NCBI GenBank assembly: GCA_033810155.1
Contig: JAPXKJ010000030.1
Coordinates: 1 to 13,858 of the forward strand
DNA: 13,858 bases
Source: UBA3907 sp033810155
Lineage (GTDB): Bacteria; Bacillota; Sulfobacillia; Fermentithermobacillales; Fermentithermobacillaceae
Direction of reading: 5' to 3'
Of this stretch, positions 1 through 6,156 are shown one piece after another. The notes below the pieces were generated by a model. The model saw nothing but the letters and a program-made list of their open reading frames with translations, was not told the DNA's origin and searched no databases. Position numbers and translations under genes: made by a program. The stretch's first letter is position 1; the number at the start of each line of letters is the position of its first letter.

Positions 1-294
1 ACGTAAAGCGTCTAGTGTCTCTTGGACCCCTGGAAACGGTCTTACGAGGTCTTTGTGAATGGACAAGTTGTGTTCCACATATACCTTGCACGCTTCATCT
101 TCGTTACCCGGTAAGAATACGGAGAACTGATCTCTTAGGGGGAGACCCATGTACGGCCGAATCTCTTTTTCAGCGGGAACTCGACCAGTAAAGTGATGAA
201 TTGTGTGCTTGAAAGATTCAAGTATAGCTTCGGTAGTATCTAGCAGCGTTCCATCAAGGTCGAATAGCACCGCTTCAAACTTGCTCGTAGACAA
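1..294 (-). CDS. HAD-superfamily phosphatase, PpaX/phosphoglycolate-phosphatase-like (partial)
   Basis: This is the N-terminal 98 residues of a haloacid-dehalogenase-type hydrolase; the rest lies beyond the left edge. Motif I is clear: FDLDGTLLD at residues 11-19, with Asp12 as the expected nucleophile and Asp14 as the general acid/base. The following helical stretch (TTEAILESFKHTI, then MGLPLRDQF) resembles the cap domain of PpaX-type pyrophosphatases and phosphoglycolate phosphatases. Motifs II-IV are outside the window, so the substrate cannot be set. The start chosen is TTG at 294, because GAGGTG lies 6 bases upstream and there is no in-frame ATG or GTG before the catalytic motif. The gene is transcribed divergently from the DUF2953 gene. 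The family call is firm; the subfamily is tentative. Confidence 0.85.
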   Translation of the reverse strand, partial: MSTSKFEAVLFDLDGTLLDTTEAILESFKHTIHHFTGRVPAEKEIRPYMGLPLRDQFSVFLPGNEDEACKVYVEHNLSIHKDLVRPFPGVQETLDALR

Positions 295-325
295 TACTTA
301 CACCTCGTATCTCAAAATACATACG

Positions 326-354
326 ATTATATATTCCCGATAGCGAAGTGGCAT
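326..354 (-). promoter_or_regulatory. Candidate promoter for the HAD phosphatase
   Basis: On the minus strand there is a perfect TATAAT -10 (326-331) with ATGCCA, a 4/6 match to TTGACA, 17 bases upstream (349-354). It lies about 30 bases before the TTG start. The -10 is strong and the -35 is weak. Confidence 0.5.
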
Positions 355-411
355 TCCTTCAAATAATCCGAACAACTTGCAGATGCTAAAGATATACGGC
401 TGATTAACTGA

Positions 412-440
412 TTGAGGTTGGCCCTTAGATTGACTATAGT
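412..440 (+). promoter_or_regulatory. Candidate promoter for the DUF2953 gene
   Basis: TTGAGG (412-417), a 17-base spacer and TATAGT (435-440) fit a housekeeping-sigma promoter. This would leave a 5' untranslated leader of about 85 bases before the ATG at 532. In Bacillus the equivalent gene pair is a sporulation locus, but I found no convincing forespore-sigma motif here. Confidence 0.45.
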
Positions 441-531
441 AAGTGTGGAACCAGGTCGAGATCCTGTCGTAGTGATGTTATATGCTGTGCAGTCGGTGTC
501 ATTGCGAAAACGCAAGGTTAAGGGATGATCC

Positions 532-1305
532 ATGGCTATATTCGCTTCATTGCTCATTGCCCTATTAAAGGTCCTAGGAGTTTTGCTTGGGGTAGTTTTA
601 TTGTTCCTTGTGCTTCCTATATCTGCTAGGGGCACAGGGTCTTTTAGCTTTGAAAGCGATTTGGACCAGACCAACGAGGCGATGTCAGGTGGAGAAGGTC
701 CTTCAGATGCCAAGGGTTTCTCTTTAGAGTATGACTTTGATATAGCAGTTAGACTGTTGTTAGGCTTAGGTTCTTTCTCCGTGAATAAAGATCAAGGAGT
801 ACTCCTTAAGGTTTTAGGTGTCAAAGTCTGGTCTGTGAGAGGGGCAACAACGAGAGGAACGAGAGCCCTCAAAGAGAAGGAAACCAGCGATAGACAAGAA
901 GAGACGCTGAAACAGGGGCAAGAAAACAAAAGACGGCGAAGACGCTTTTCGTTGGAAGGCGGCAAAAGCATCTTTGCTTCTTCTTCAACCATTTCAATGG
1001 CGCTTCGGAGCATGAGAGGTGTTTACCATGCCATGCATCCCGATTGTGAGTTAATGGTCGAGTTTGATTTGATCGATCCTGCATATACAGGGATGGTCTA
1101 CGGGTTTCTGTCAGCTCTTGTTGGTTTTTTGGGGATAGAGAAAGTAGCTTTGTACCCGAGATTTAGCTTGGAGACGGCGCATGTGTCTACAGAGTTCAAA
1201 GGGCGGGTTTGGCTTATTCCTGTGCATGTATTGCTCATAGCAGTAAGATTCATGTGTGATCCAGAGATAAGGGCGGCGATGAAAAAAGAAAACAGCAGTC
1301 TTTGA
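532..1305 (+). CDS. DUF2953 membrane protein (YtfI-like)
   Basis: This 257-residue protein has an N-terminal hydrophobic helix (about residues 3-30), a mixed-charge linker and a short C-terminal hydrophobic stretch (about 227-241). It matches the architecture of DUF2953 proteins, including beta-rich segments of the SFSFESDLD and FSLEYDFDI type around residues 37-71. The linker (about 103-146) is very basic and includes KRRRRR at 133-138. DUF2953 genes commonly sit directly before gerW/ytfJ in spore-formers (YtfI-YtfJ in Bacillus subtilis), and the next gene here is gerW, which supports the call. The molecular function of the family is unknown. The ATG start has an AAGGGA-type ribosome site just upstream. 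A GATC sequence (527-530) lies between that site and the ATG. Confidence 0.8.
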   Translation: MAIFASLLIALLKVLGVLLGVVLLFLVLPISARGTGSFSFESDLDQTNEAMSGGEGPSDAKGFSLEYDFDIAVRLLLGLGSFSVNKDQGVLLKVLGVKVWSVRGATTRGTRALKEKETSDRQEETLKQGQENKRRRRRFSLEGGKSIFASSSTISMALRSMRGVYHAMHPDCELMVEFDLIDPAYTGMVYGFLSALVGFLGIEKVALYPRFSLETAHVSTEFKGRVWLIPVHVLLIAVRFMCDPEIRAAMKKENSSL

Positions 1306-1349
1306 CGAAGGAGTCATAAAGGTATAGTTAAATTAGCGCAATACAGGTG

Positions 1350-1379
1350 TTGTCTTGATAATTTGTGATAAAGTAAAAT
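1350..1379 (+). promoter_or_regulatory. Candidate promoter upstream of gerW
   Basis: TTGTCT (1350-1355), an 18-base spacer and TAAAAT (1374-1379) resemble a housekeeping promoter. It lies in the 283-base gap between the DUF2953 gene and gerW and would give a leader of about 200 bases. I searched the gap for SigE, SigF, SigG and SigK patterns and saw none I would defend; nothing else recognisable is in the gap. Confidence 0.35.
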
Positions 1380-1588
1380 AGAAATGTCCACGTAGCAGAT
1401 TTTACGCGATTCTCAATACCTGAACCATTCGACGTAGCCGGCATCAATCACATGGGCTCGGTGTTGTTACAAAACAATTGGATAGGCGTAGATGTATTTA
1501 GCAGCGTCGGTAAAAACACAAGAAACGTATTTGGAAACACTGTATGAGGTTTTTCTACATGTAAATTCAAAGAAGGGGGATGTAAACT

Positions 1589-2023
1589 ATGGAGCGGGCA
1601 GGCATAATTGAGGACATAGGCTCTGAACTGTCCAAGTTTCTGTCTACGGAGACTATATTTGGTGAACCAATGGTGATCAATAACGTTACATTGATCCCAG
1701 TGCAGTCTGTATCGCTAGGTTTTGGCGGGGGTGTTGGTACAGGCAAAGCTTCAAAGAGCGAAGGTCAGGGATCGGGCTCAGGGGCTGGAGCGATGCTTCG
1801 ACCTGTGGCAATCGTTGCTATCACAGAAGCAGGCGAGGTGCACGTATACAACTTCAAGGGTCTTAGCAGCTTGGTAGAGACTGTTGTAGAGCACCTTCCA
1901 GAAACCGTATCAAAGATTGCAGAAGTTGGCATGGGAAAAAAGAAGGCGAATGAAGAGGTCTGTGAGGAGAAAGTTTGCGAAGAAGAACCGGACAAACAGG
2001 AAGGGGAGCCTGAAGAAGAATAG
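1589..2023 (+). CDS. ytfJ: GerW/YtfJ family spore protein
   Basis: This 144-residue protein matches the GerW (YtfJ) sporulation family. Hallmarks are GEPMVINNVTLIPV at 25-38, the glycine-rich GFGGGVGTG at 44-52, a second Gly/Ser-rich segment (59-68) and the RPVAIVAI strand at 71-78. In Bacillus the protein is made during sporulation and is linked to germination. The gene follows a DUF2953 gene, the conserved neighbour. The ATG is preceded by AGAAGGGGG, a good ribosome site. Residues 117-144 form an unusual tail: a short lysine run followed by a strongly acidic, glutamate-rich segment with two cysteines (125 and 130) in repeated EEVCEEKVCEEE context. That tail lies beyond the usual family core and is the only odd feature. 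Confidence 0.92.
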   Translation: MERAGIIEDIGSELSKFLSTETIFGEPMVINNVTLIPVQSVSLGFGGGVGTGKASKSEGQGSGSGAGAMLRPVAIVAITEAGEVHVYNFKGLSSLVETVVEHLPETVSKIAEVGMGKKKANEEVCEEKVCEEEPDKQEGEPEEE

Positions 2024-2089
2024 GTCTCGGATTGGGGACTCGTTACCGATTTCAGAACTAGGCAATGTTTTGAGGGGGAGGTCATAATT

Positions 2090-2824
2090 ATGGAGAAGAA
2101 AGATCTTTCAGCGATGGAAGAGGTGATGGAGTATGTAAAGGCAAAAACCGAAGAGGGAAAGCAGAACGTTGGAGAGACCCTGGAAGAAGAGACCCGCCGT
2201 ATCCAGGACATAATTGATTTTACGAAGTCCAAACTCGATGAAGTTACTGATGAAGCAAAGGTCAAACTGAACGAGATAATAGCTTTCGCAGAATCGAAGA
2301 TCGAGCAGATCCAAAAAGAGGCACTAGAAGCTAAAGAGAAAGTTACAGAAGGTGCCGAAAAAGCCAAGAAAACGACCGGCGAATTGGTCGAAAAAGTTTC
2401 GGAAGAAGTAGAAGAGGTAAAGGACACGGTTCAAAAGACCGGCATAACTGATACAGTAGTCTCAGCAGCTAAGTCTATTGGTGGCACTTTGGCTGACTTG
2501 GGTAAGAAGTTGGGCAAAGAAACTAAGCAGCTTACGGAAATAGCTAGTCTACGGTGGGAGATTTCAAACCTTGTTAAGGCGAAAAGAGAGAAGATTACAA
2601 AGCTTGGCGAGAGTTTCTATGAAGCACATAAGTCTGGGCAAACGCAAGCAAGTGTTCCTGATGATCTAAAAGAGATGATTGCAGAAATTGACGAAATACA
2701 GAGCAAGATAGATGCCAAGCAGGCGGAAGTTGAAAGGATCCAAAAAGAAGAAGATCTTACTGCGGAAGATATCAAGGTCATAGACGAGGAGATTGAAAAG
2801 AAAGCAGAAGAACCTCAGAAGTAG
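2090..2824 (+). CDS. Cysteine-free helical repeat (coiled-coil) protein, unknown function
   Basis: I do not recognise a family for this 244-residue protein. It is almost entirely Lys/Glu-rich amphipathic helix with no cysteine, no signal peptide and no membrane segment. Residues 40-61 (DIIDFTKSKLDEV...) and 62-83 (EIIAFAESKIEQI...) are two adjacent 22-residue repeats. A weaker copy begins at residue 11 (EVMEYVKAK), one repeat plus one heptad earlier, so aromatics fall at 15, 44 and 66. The middle (about 118-145) is Gly/Ala-richer (SAAKSIGGTLADLGKKLG), which could be a hinge or a membrane-surface helix. Residues 150-220 look like an antiparallel coiled coil. The composition recalls LEA-like or apolipoprotein-like proteins, but that is analogy only. 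It begins 66 bases after gerW with a strong GGGGGAGG ribosome site and is probably cotranscribed, so a spore-related role is inferred. Confidence 0.7.
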   Translation: MEKKDLSAMEEVMEYVKAKTEEGKQNVGETLEEETRRIQDIIDFTKSKLDEVTDEAKVKLNEIIAFAESKIEQIQKEALEAKEKVTEGAEKAKKTTGELVEKVSEEVEEVKDTVQKTGITDTVVSAAKSIGGTLADLGKKLGKETKQLTEIASLRWEISNLVKAKREKITKLGESFYEAHKSGQTQASVPDDLKEMIAEIDEIQSKIDAKQAEVERIQKEEDLTAEDIKVIDEEIEKKAEEPQK

Positions 2825-2864
2825 TTGACTTAGGATACCGGATAACTCTGTTTCTCATGTTGAC

Positions 2865-2894
2865 TTGCGTTGGCTGTAGATATAGAGGTATGAT
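2865..2894 (+). promoter_or_regulatory. Candidate promoter for the hydrogenase-maturation leader
   Basis: TTGCGT (2865-2870), an 18-base spacer and TATGAT (2889-2894) form a plausible housekeeping promoter. A perfect-start TTGACT lies just upstream (2860-2865) but is too far from the -10. Transcription would start near 2901, giving a leader of about 255 bases before the regulator gene at 3158. Confidence 0.4.
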
Positions 2895-2899
2895 ATCGT

Positions 2900-3116
2900 A
2901 GACTGTGAACTAAGTTACAAACGTTTACAGGTTGATATGGTTGGACCTGCGGGGAGGGTTCACTGAACCGAAGGGTCTCGACATTGAGCTGGGTTTGTTT
3001 GCTGACGCATTCTACAAAGGGATGCTAGGGAACAGACACGAACACGGTTGGCTGCTATTTGCAGCGAATTCCTGAGCGATATTGTCAAGCCCGTCCTCGT
3101 GGCGGGCTTCTTTTTT
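2900..3116 (+). ncRNA. Candidate structured leader or small RNA ending in an intrinsic terminator
   Basis: This gene-free stretch before the hydrogenase-maturation genes can fold into several local hairpins. One has an outer GGACC/GGTCT-type stem (about 2943-2947 with 2973-2977) enclosing GGTT/AACC (2957-2960 with 2966-2969). Others are GCAT/ATGC (3007-3010 with 3022-3025) and GCTGC/GCAGC with a 5-base loop (3051-3055 with 3061-3065). The terminator at 3087-3116 follows. GGGTTTG at 2991-2997 can pair with CAAGCCC at 3086-3092, the 5' arm of the terminator, so an antiterminator is possible on paper. I do not recognise a known riboswitch, T-box, 6S, SRP or tmRNA signature. It could be a regulatory leader, a free-standing small RNA, or just a 3' end for the upstream gene. 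Confidence 0.35.
3087..3116 (+). terminator. Intrinsic terminator before the hyd genes
   Basis: AAGCCCG (3087-3093) and CGGGCTT (3103-3109) form a 7-bp stem with a 9-base loop, followed by a C and six T residues. It is only 42 bases before the regulator start. No promoter is evident between it and that gene, so either transcription reads through or the terminator is conditional. Confidence 0.85.
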
Positions 3117-3157
3117 GTCTAGCGTTGGAAAGTTTGTAGGAAAGGAGGTGCAGAGGG

Positions 3158-3448
3158 ATGGAAACTACACGGAACCCAGGGGGTGATCAGGAACACCCAT
3201 ACGGAGAACAAAGGATAGGGGTCGTAGGGATTGTCGTAAGGGATAGGCTTACGAGCGCTCCCAAGGTCAATCAGATCCTATCTGAGTATGCTCATATAAT
3301 AATCGGAAGGATGGGCGTTCCCTACAGAGATAGAGGCATTTCCGTTATAGCGCTTATCGTAGATGGCGATACCGATACGCTTGGTGCGATGACTGGAAAA
3401 CTAGGCGCGCTTTCAGGGGTAAGAGTAAAAACAGCCATAACGGTATAG
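3158..3448 (+). CDS. TM1266-like iron-only hydrogenase system regulator
   Basis: This 96-residue protein matches the small ACT/NikR-like-fold family named after Thermotoga TM1266, which is found beside hydE, hydG and hydF genes and annotated as a putative regulator of the iron-only hydrogenase system. The typical core is visible: RIGVVGIVVRDR at 19-30, then IIGRMGVPYRDRGISVIALIVDG at about 48-70, and GKLGALSGVRVKTA at the C-terminus. There is no DNA-binding helix-turn-helix, so direct transcription control is unproven. The first 18 residues are polar and probably disordered. The ribosome site AAAGGAGG is near-ideal. hydE starts 10 bases after the stop, so the two are surely cotranscribed. Confidence 0.88.
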   Translation: METTRNPGGDQEHPYGEQRIGVVGIVVRDRLTSAPKVNQILSEYAHIIIGRMGVPYRDRGISVIALIVDGDTDTLGAMTGKLGALSGVRVKTAITV

Positions 3449-3458
3449 GAGGTTTTGC

Positions 3459-4652
3459 ATGCTGGACATGGGACTTGAGGTTTTGGAAAAAACGATAGAG
3501 GATCTTTTGCAGGGTTTGGAAGTCGAAGACGAAGATTCTAACGAGGAGTTTTCACTGCTTTACAAAGCTCACAAAGCGAGGGTTAAGCATTTAGGCATCG
3601 AAGTGCACTTAAGGGGAATCATAGAGTTCTCCAATTATTGCCGTCAGGACTGTCTGTATTGCGGATTGAGGAGGAGTAACGGACGCGTTAAAAGGTATCG
3701 CATGCTTCCCGACAAGATCATAGAAGCAGCGGAGAAAGCGATGGCTATTCATAAGTTCGGAACGTTCGTTCTCCAATCCGGAGAGGACCCTAGTTATTCC
3801 CCAGAGGACCTTGCACGCGTAGTTGCGGCTATAAAGGATATGGGGGCAGCTGTAACTCTTAGCGTTGGACAATGGTCGTACGAAGAGTACAAACTATGGA
3901 AGGATGCAGGGTGCGATCGGTTTCTCCTCAAGTTTGAGACTTCAGATCCTGTCTTGTTCCAGAAACTCAAACCAACGACTACATTGGGGGACAGGCTAGA
4001 TTGTTTCTATGCTCTGAGAGAACTTGGATACCAAGTTGGAACAGGCATAATCCTGGGATTGCCTGGACAGACATCTCAATCTATCATTGGTGACTTGGAC
4101 CTTATCTCAAGGCTCAATCCCGAAATGGTCAGCATTGGTCCTTACATACCTCACCCAGATACGCCGTTAGGCATTGGATATGATTTGGAGCACAATTTGG
4201 ACCCTACCAGTCTAATACGTGCCGTCTTGGATGCTATAGCTGTGAGTCGCATCATGGTTCCTTATGCTCATATCCCAGCTACAACTGCATTGGGGGTTTT
4301 GGGTAAGAAAGATCAAGGATGGATTGAGTTTGGGCGCAGATACATCTCAGCGTCTGAGCCTGAATCAGCTGGCATAGCGTGCTTCGAAGAAGGGTGCGCC
4401 CGACTCGAAACGTGGAATGATCCTCGTGCTTTGGCGCTTGTGTGTGGAGCAAATGTCATAATGCCAGACATTACCCCAGAAGAATTCAGAGCTGCTTATG
4501 ATATATATCCTGGCAAAGCGGATTCTGATGGGACGAATCTTTCGGGTATCATAGCCGAAGTCAAGACACTGGTTAGTGCGTTAGGCATGAACTTATCTCC
4601 TGGTAGAGGCGATAGCTGCAAACCGCAGTTCAATCAAGGGAAATTGATGTAA
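3459..4652 (+). CDS. hydE: [FeFe] hydrogenase maturase HydE, radical SAM
   Basis: HydE is a radical S-adenosylmethionine enzyme that works after HydG in building the [2Fe] subcluster of the hydrogenase H-cluster, acting on the Fe(CO)2(CN)-cysteine synthon. The radical SAM motif is CRQDCLYC (Cys61, Cys65, Cys68), followed by the family-typical GLRRSN and the LQSGED segment at 105-110. The protein has 397 residues, longer than the roughly 350 of Thermotoga HydE, owing to a longer acidic N-terminus and an extra C-terminal tail. Some HydE proteins carry cysteines for a second iron-sulfur cluster near the C-terminus; here the matching region (YPGKADSDG) has none, a common and tolerated variation. 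GGAGG lies 6 bases before the ATG. It sits tightly between the TM1266-like gene and hydG. Confidence 0.96.
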   Translation: MLDMGLEVLEKTIEDLLQGLEVEDEDSNEEFSLLYKAHKARVKHLGIEVHLRGIIEFSNYCRQDCLYCGLRRSNGRVKRYRMLPDKIIEAAEKAMAIHKFGTFVLQSGEDPSYSPEDLARVVAAIKDMGAAVTLSVGQWSYEEYKLWKDAGCDRFLLKFETSDPVLFQKLKPTTTLGDRLDCFYALRELGYQVGTGIILGLPGQTSQSIIGDLDLISRLNPEMVSIGPYIPHPDTPLGIGYDLEHNLDPTSLIRAVLDAIAVSRIMVPYAHIPATTALGVLGKKDQGWIEFGRRYISASEPESAGIACFEEGCARLETWNDPRALALVCGANVIMPDITPEEFRAAYDIYPGKADSDGTNLSGIIAEVKTLVSALGMNLSPGRGDSCKPQFNQGKLM

Positions 4653-4671
4653 CAGAAAGGACGGTTAACCA

Positions 4672-6090
4672 ATGGCAAATAGCAAACAACTCGCTACTTT
4701 CATTGACGAGCAAAAGATATCGGATGTTTTGGAAGCAGGCAAGAAATACACTCATTCAGATGTGAGGCGGGTCATCTCCAAGGCAAAGGAACTAAAGGGA
4801 CTGGAACTGGAGGAATTGGCGGCTCTTTTGTGGGTAGACGATCCTGGACTTGAAGAAGAGATTTATCGTACTGCGCGTTACATCAAAGAACAGATCTATG
4901 GCAGGAGGATTGTATTCTTTGCTCCTCTTTATGTAAGTGATTACTGCGTGAATAATTGTACGTACTGCGCATATAGGCTGAGCAATGATTACCCAAGGCG
5001 AAAACTGACCGTGGATGAGATACGCGAAGAAGTCAAGGTAATAGAAGATATGGGACACAAGCGCATTGCCCTTGAAGCGGGCGAAGATCCGGTCAACTGT
5101 CCCATTGAGTACATCGTTGAAGCGATGAAGACAATATACGATACTACTTCTTCTAACGGCAGTATAAGACGAATTAACGTAAACGTCGCCGCGACTACAG
5201 TTGAGGAATATAAGATGCTTAAGGAGGCGGGCATAGGTACGTACGTCTTATTTCAAGAAACATACCACAGAGAAACTTACAAAAGAGTCCACCGTGGGCC
5301 CAAAGCCGACTATGATTGGCACACCACTGCTATGGATAGGGCATTTGCAGGAGGGATTGATGACGTAGGCATAGGGGTTTTGTTTGGTTTGTACGATTGG
5401 AGATTTGAAACAGTGGGCCTTCTAATGCATGCCCAATATCTGGATCAAACCTATGGCGTGGGACCCCACACTATATCTTTTCCGCGTATTCGTCCAGCCT
5501 ACGGGGTCACACTGGATAACTTTCCGTACTTAGTTAATGACAAAGATTTCAAGCGGATCGTTGCGTCGCTGCGATTGAGCGTACCCTATACAGGGATGAT
5601 ACTTTCTACGAGAGAGGAACCAAAGCTGCGCGATGAAGTTATTGCATTGGGCATATCCCAGCTTAGCGGAGGTTCTATGACTGGTGTCGGGGAATACAAA
5701 GAGTCTTTGGAAAGAGCGGCTAACAAGGAAGGACACGCCGATACGCCTCAGTTTGAGGTGGGGGATCACAGAACCTTAGACGAAATCATAAGGCATATAC
5801 TCATACAAGGTTACATCCCGAGTTTTTGCACCGCGTGTTATCGCTTGGGAAGAACAGGTGAGAATTTCATGGCCCTTGCTAAGGGTGCTCATATACATGA
5901 GACGTGTCAACCTAACGCGATACTTACATTTCAGGAGTATCTTTGTGACTACGCGTCACCGGAGACCAAAGAACAGGCCCAACCCGTTATAGAAAAAGCC
6001 CTTATTGAGGTCGTTCCGGAGAGCCTCAGAGAAGAGTGCAAGAAAAGACTGGAGCGAGTGAAATCTGGGGAAAGAGACCTTTATTTCTAG
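4672..6090 (+). CDS. hydG: [FeFe] hydrogenase maturase HydG, radical SAM tyrosine lyase
   Basis: HydG cleaves tyrosine to p-cresol and dehydroglycine, and turns the latter into the CO and cyanide ligands of the H-cluster, releasing an Fe(CO)2(CN)-cysteine synthon. Both clusters are accounted for: the radical SAM motif CVNNCTYC (Cys92, Cys96, Cys99) and the auxiliary-cluster motif C-X2-C-X22-C at Cys386, Cys389 and Cys412, which separates HydG from the related thiamine enzyme ThiH. The length, 472 residues, is normal for the family. The ATG has an AAAGGA ribosome site at a slightly long spacing, 20 bases after the hydE stop. An intrinsic terminator overlaps the stop codon, so hydG appears to end this transcription unit. 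Confidence 0.97.
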   Translation: MANSKQLATFIDEQKISDVLEAGKKYTHSDVRRVISKAKELKGLELEELAALLWVDDPGLEEEIYRTARYIKEQIYGRRIVFFAPLYVSDYCVNNCTYCAYRLSNDYPRRKLTVDEIREEVKVIEDMGHKRIALEAGEDPVNCPIEYIVEAMKTIYDTTSSNGSIRRINVNVAATTVEEYKMLKEAGIGTYVLFQETYHRETYKRVHRGPKADYDWHTTAMDRAFAGGIDDVGIGVLFGLYDWRFETVGLLMHAQYLDQTYGVGPHTISFPRIRPAYGVTLDNFPYLVNDKDFKRIVASLRLSVPYTGMILSTREEPKLRDEVIALGISQLSGGSMTGVGEYKESLERAANKEGHADTPQFEVGDHRTLDEIIRHILIQGYIPSFCTACYRLGRTGENFMALAKGAHIHETCQPNAILTFQEYLCDYASPETKEQAQPVIEKALIEVVPESLREECKKRLERVKSGERDLYF

Positions 6091-6102
6091 AGGGTCTTTT
6101 TT
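6071..6102 (+). terminator. Intrinsic terminator overlapping the hydG stop
   Basis: AAAGAGACC (6071-6079) pairs with GGTCTTTTT (6093-6101) with one G-U wobble, around a 13-base loop that contains the hydG stop codon. The 3' arm merges into the T-run. Because the U-tract is partly in the stem, termination may be incomplete and let some transcription reach hydF. Confidence 0.75.
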
Positions 6103-6156
6103 AGTGTTTAGGGTTCATTTTGCTGAAATCAGGTGGATGGAAAGGAGAAGATGGTG

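Noticed and set aside
327..713. Minus-strand open frame of 128 codons overlapping the DUF2953 start
   Set aside because: No recognisable domain. It overlaps the coding start of the DUF2953 gene and the promoter regions of both divergent genes.
1765..2427. Long minus-strand open frame (220 codons) antisense to gerW and the repeat protein
   Set aside because: It is Ser/Thr-rich low-complexity sequence, as expected from reading Glu/Lys-rich codons backwards, with no motif. It crosses two well-supported plus-strand genes.
2941..2956. TGGTTGGACCTGCGG-like string resembling a T-box core
   Set aside because: The match to the TGGNACCGCG consensus is broken. The upstream leader is too short for Stem I, the distance to the terminator is too long, and the downstream genes are not amino-acid or tRNA-synthetase genes.
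2937..2966. Nine-codon peptide frame (ATG to TGA) inside the hyd leader, considered as an attenuation leader peptide
   Set aside because: The ribosome site is poor, there is no run of one regulatory amino acid, and it lies too far from the terminator for classical ribosome-coupled attenuation.
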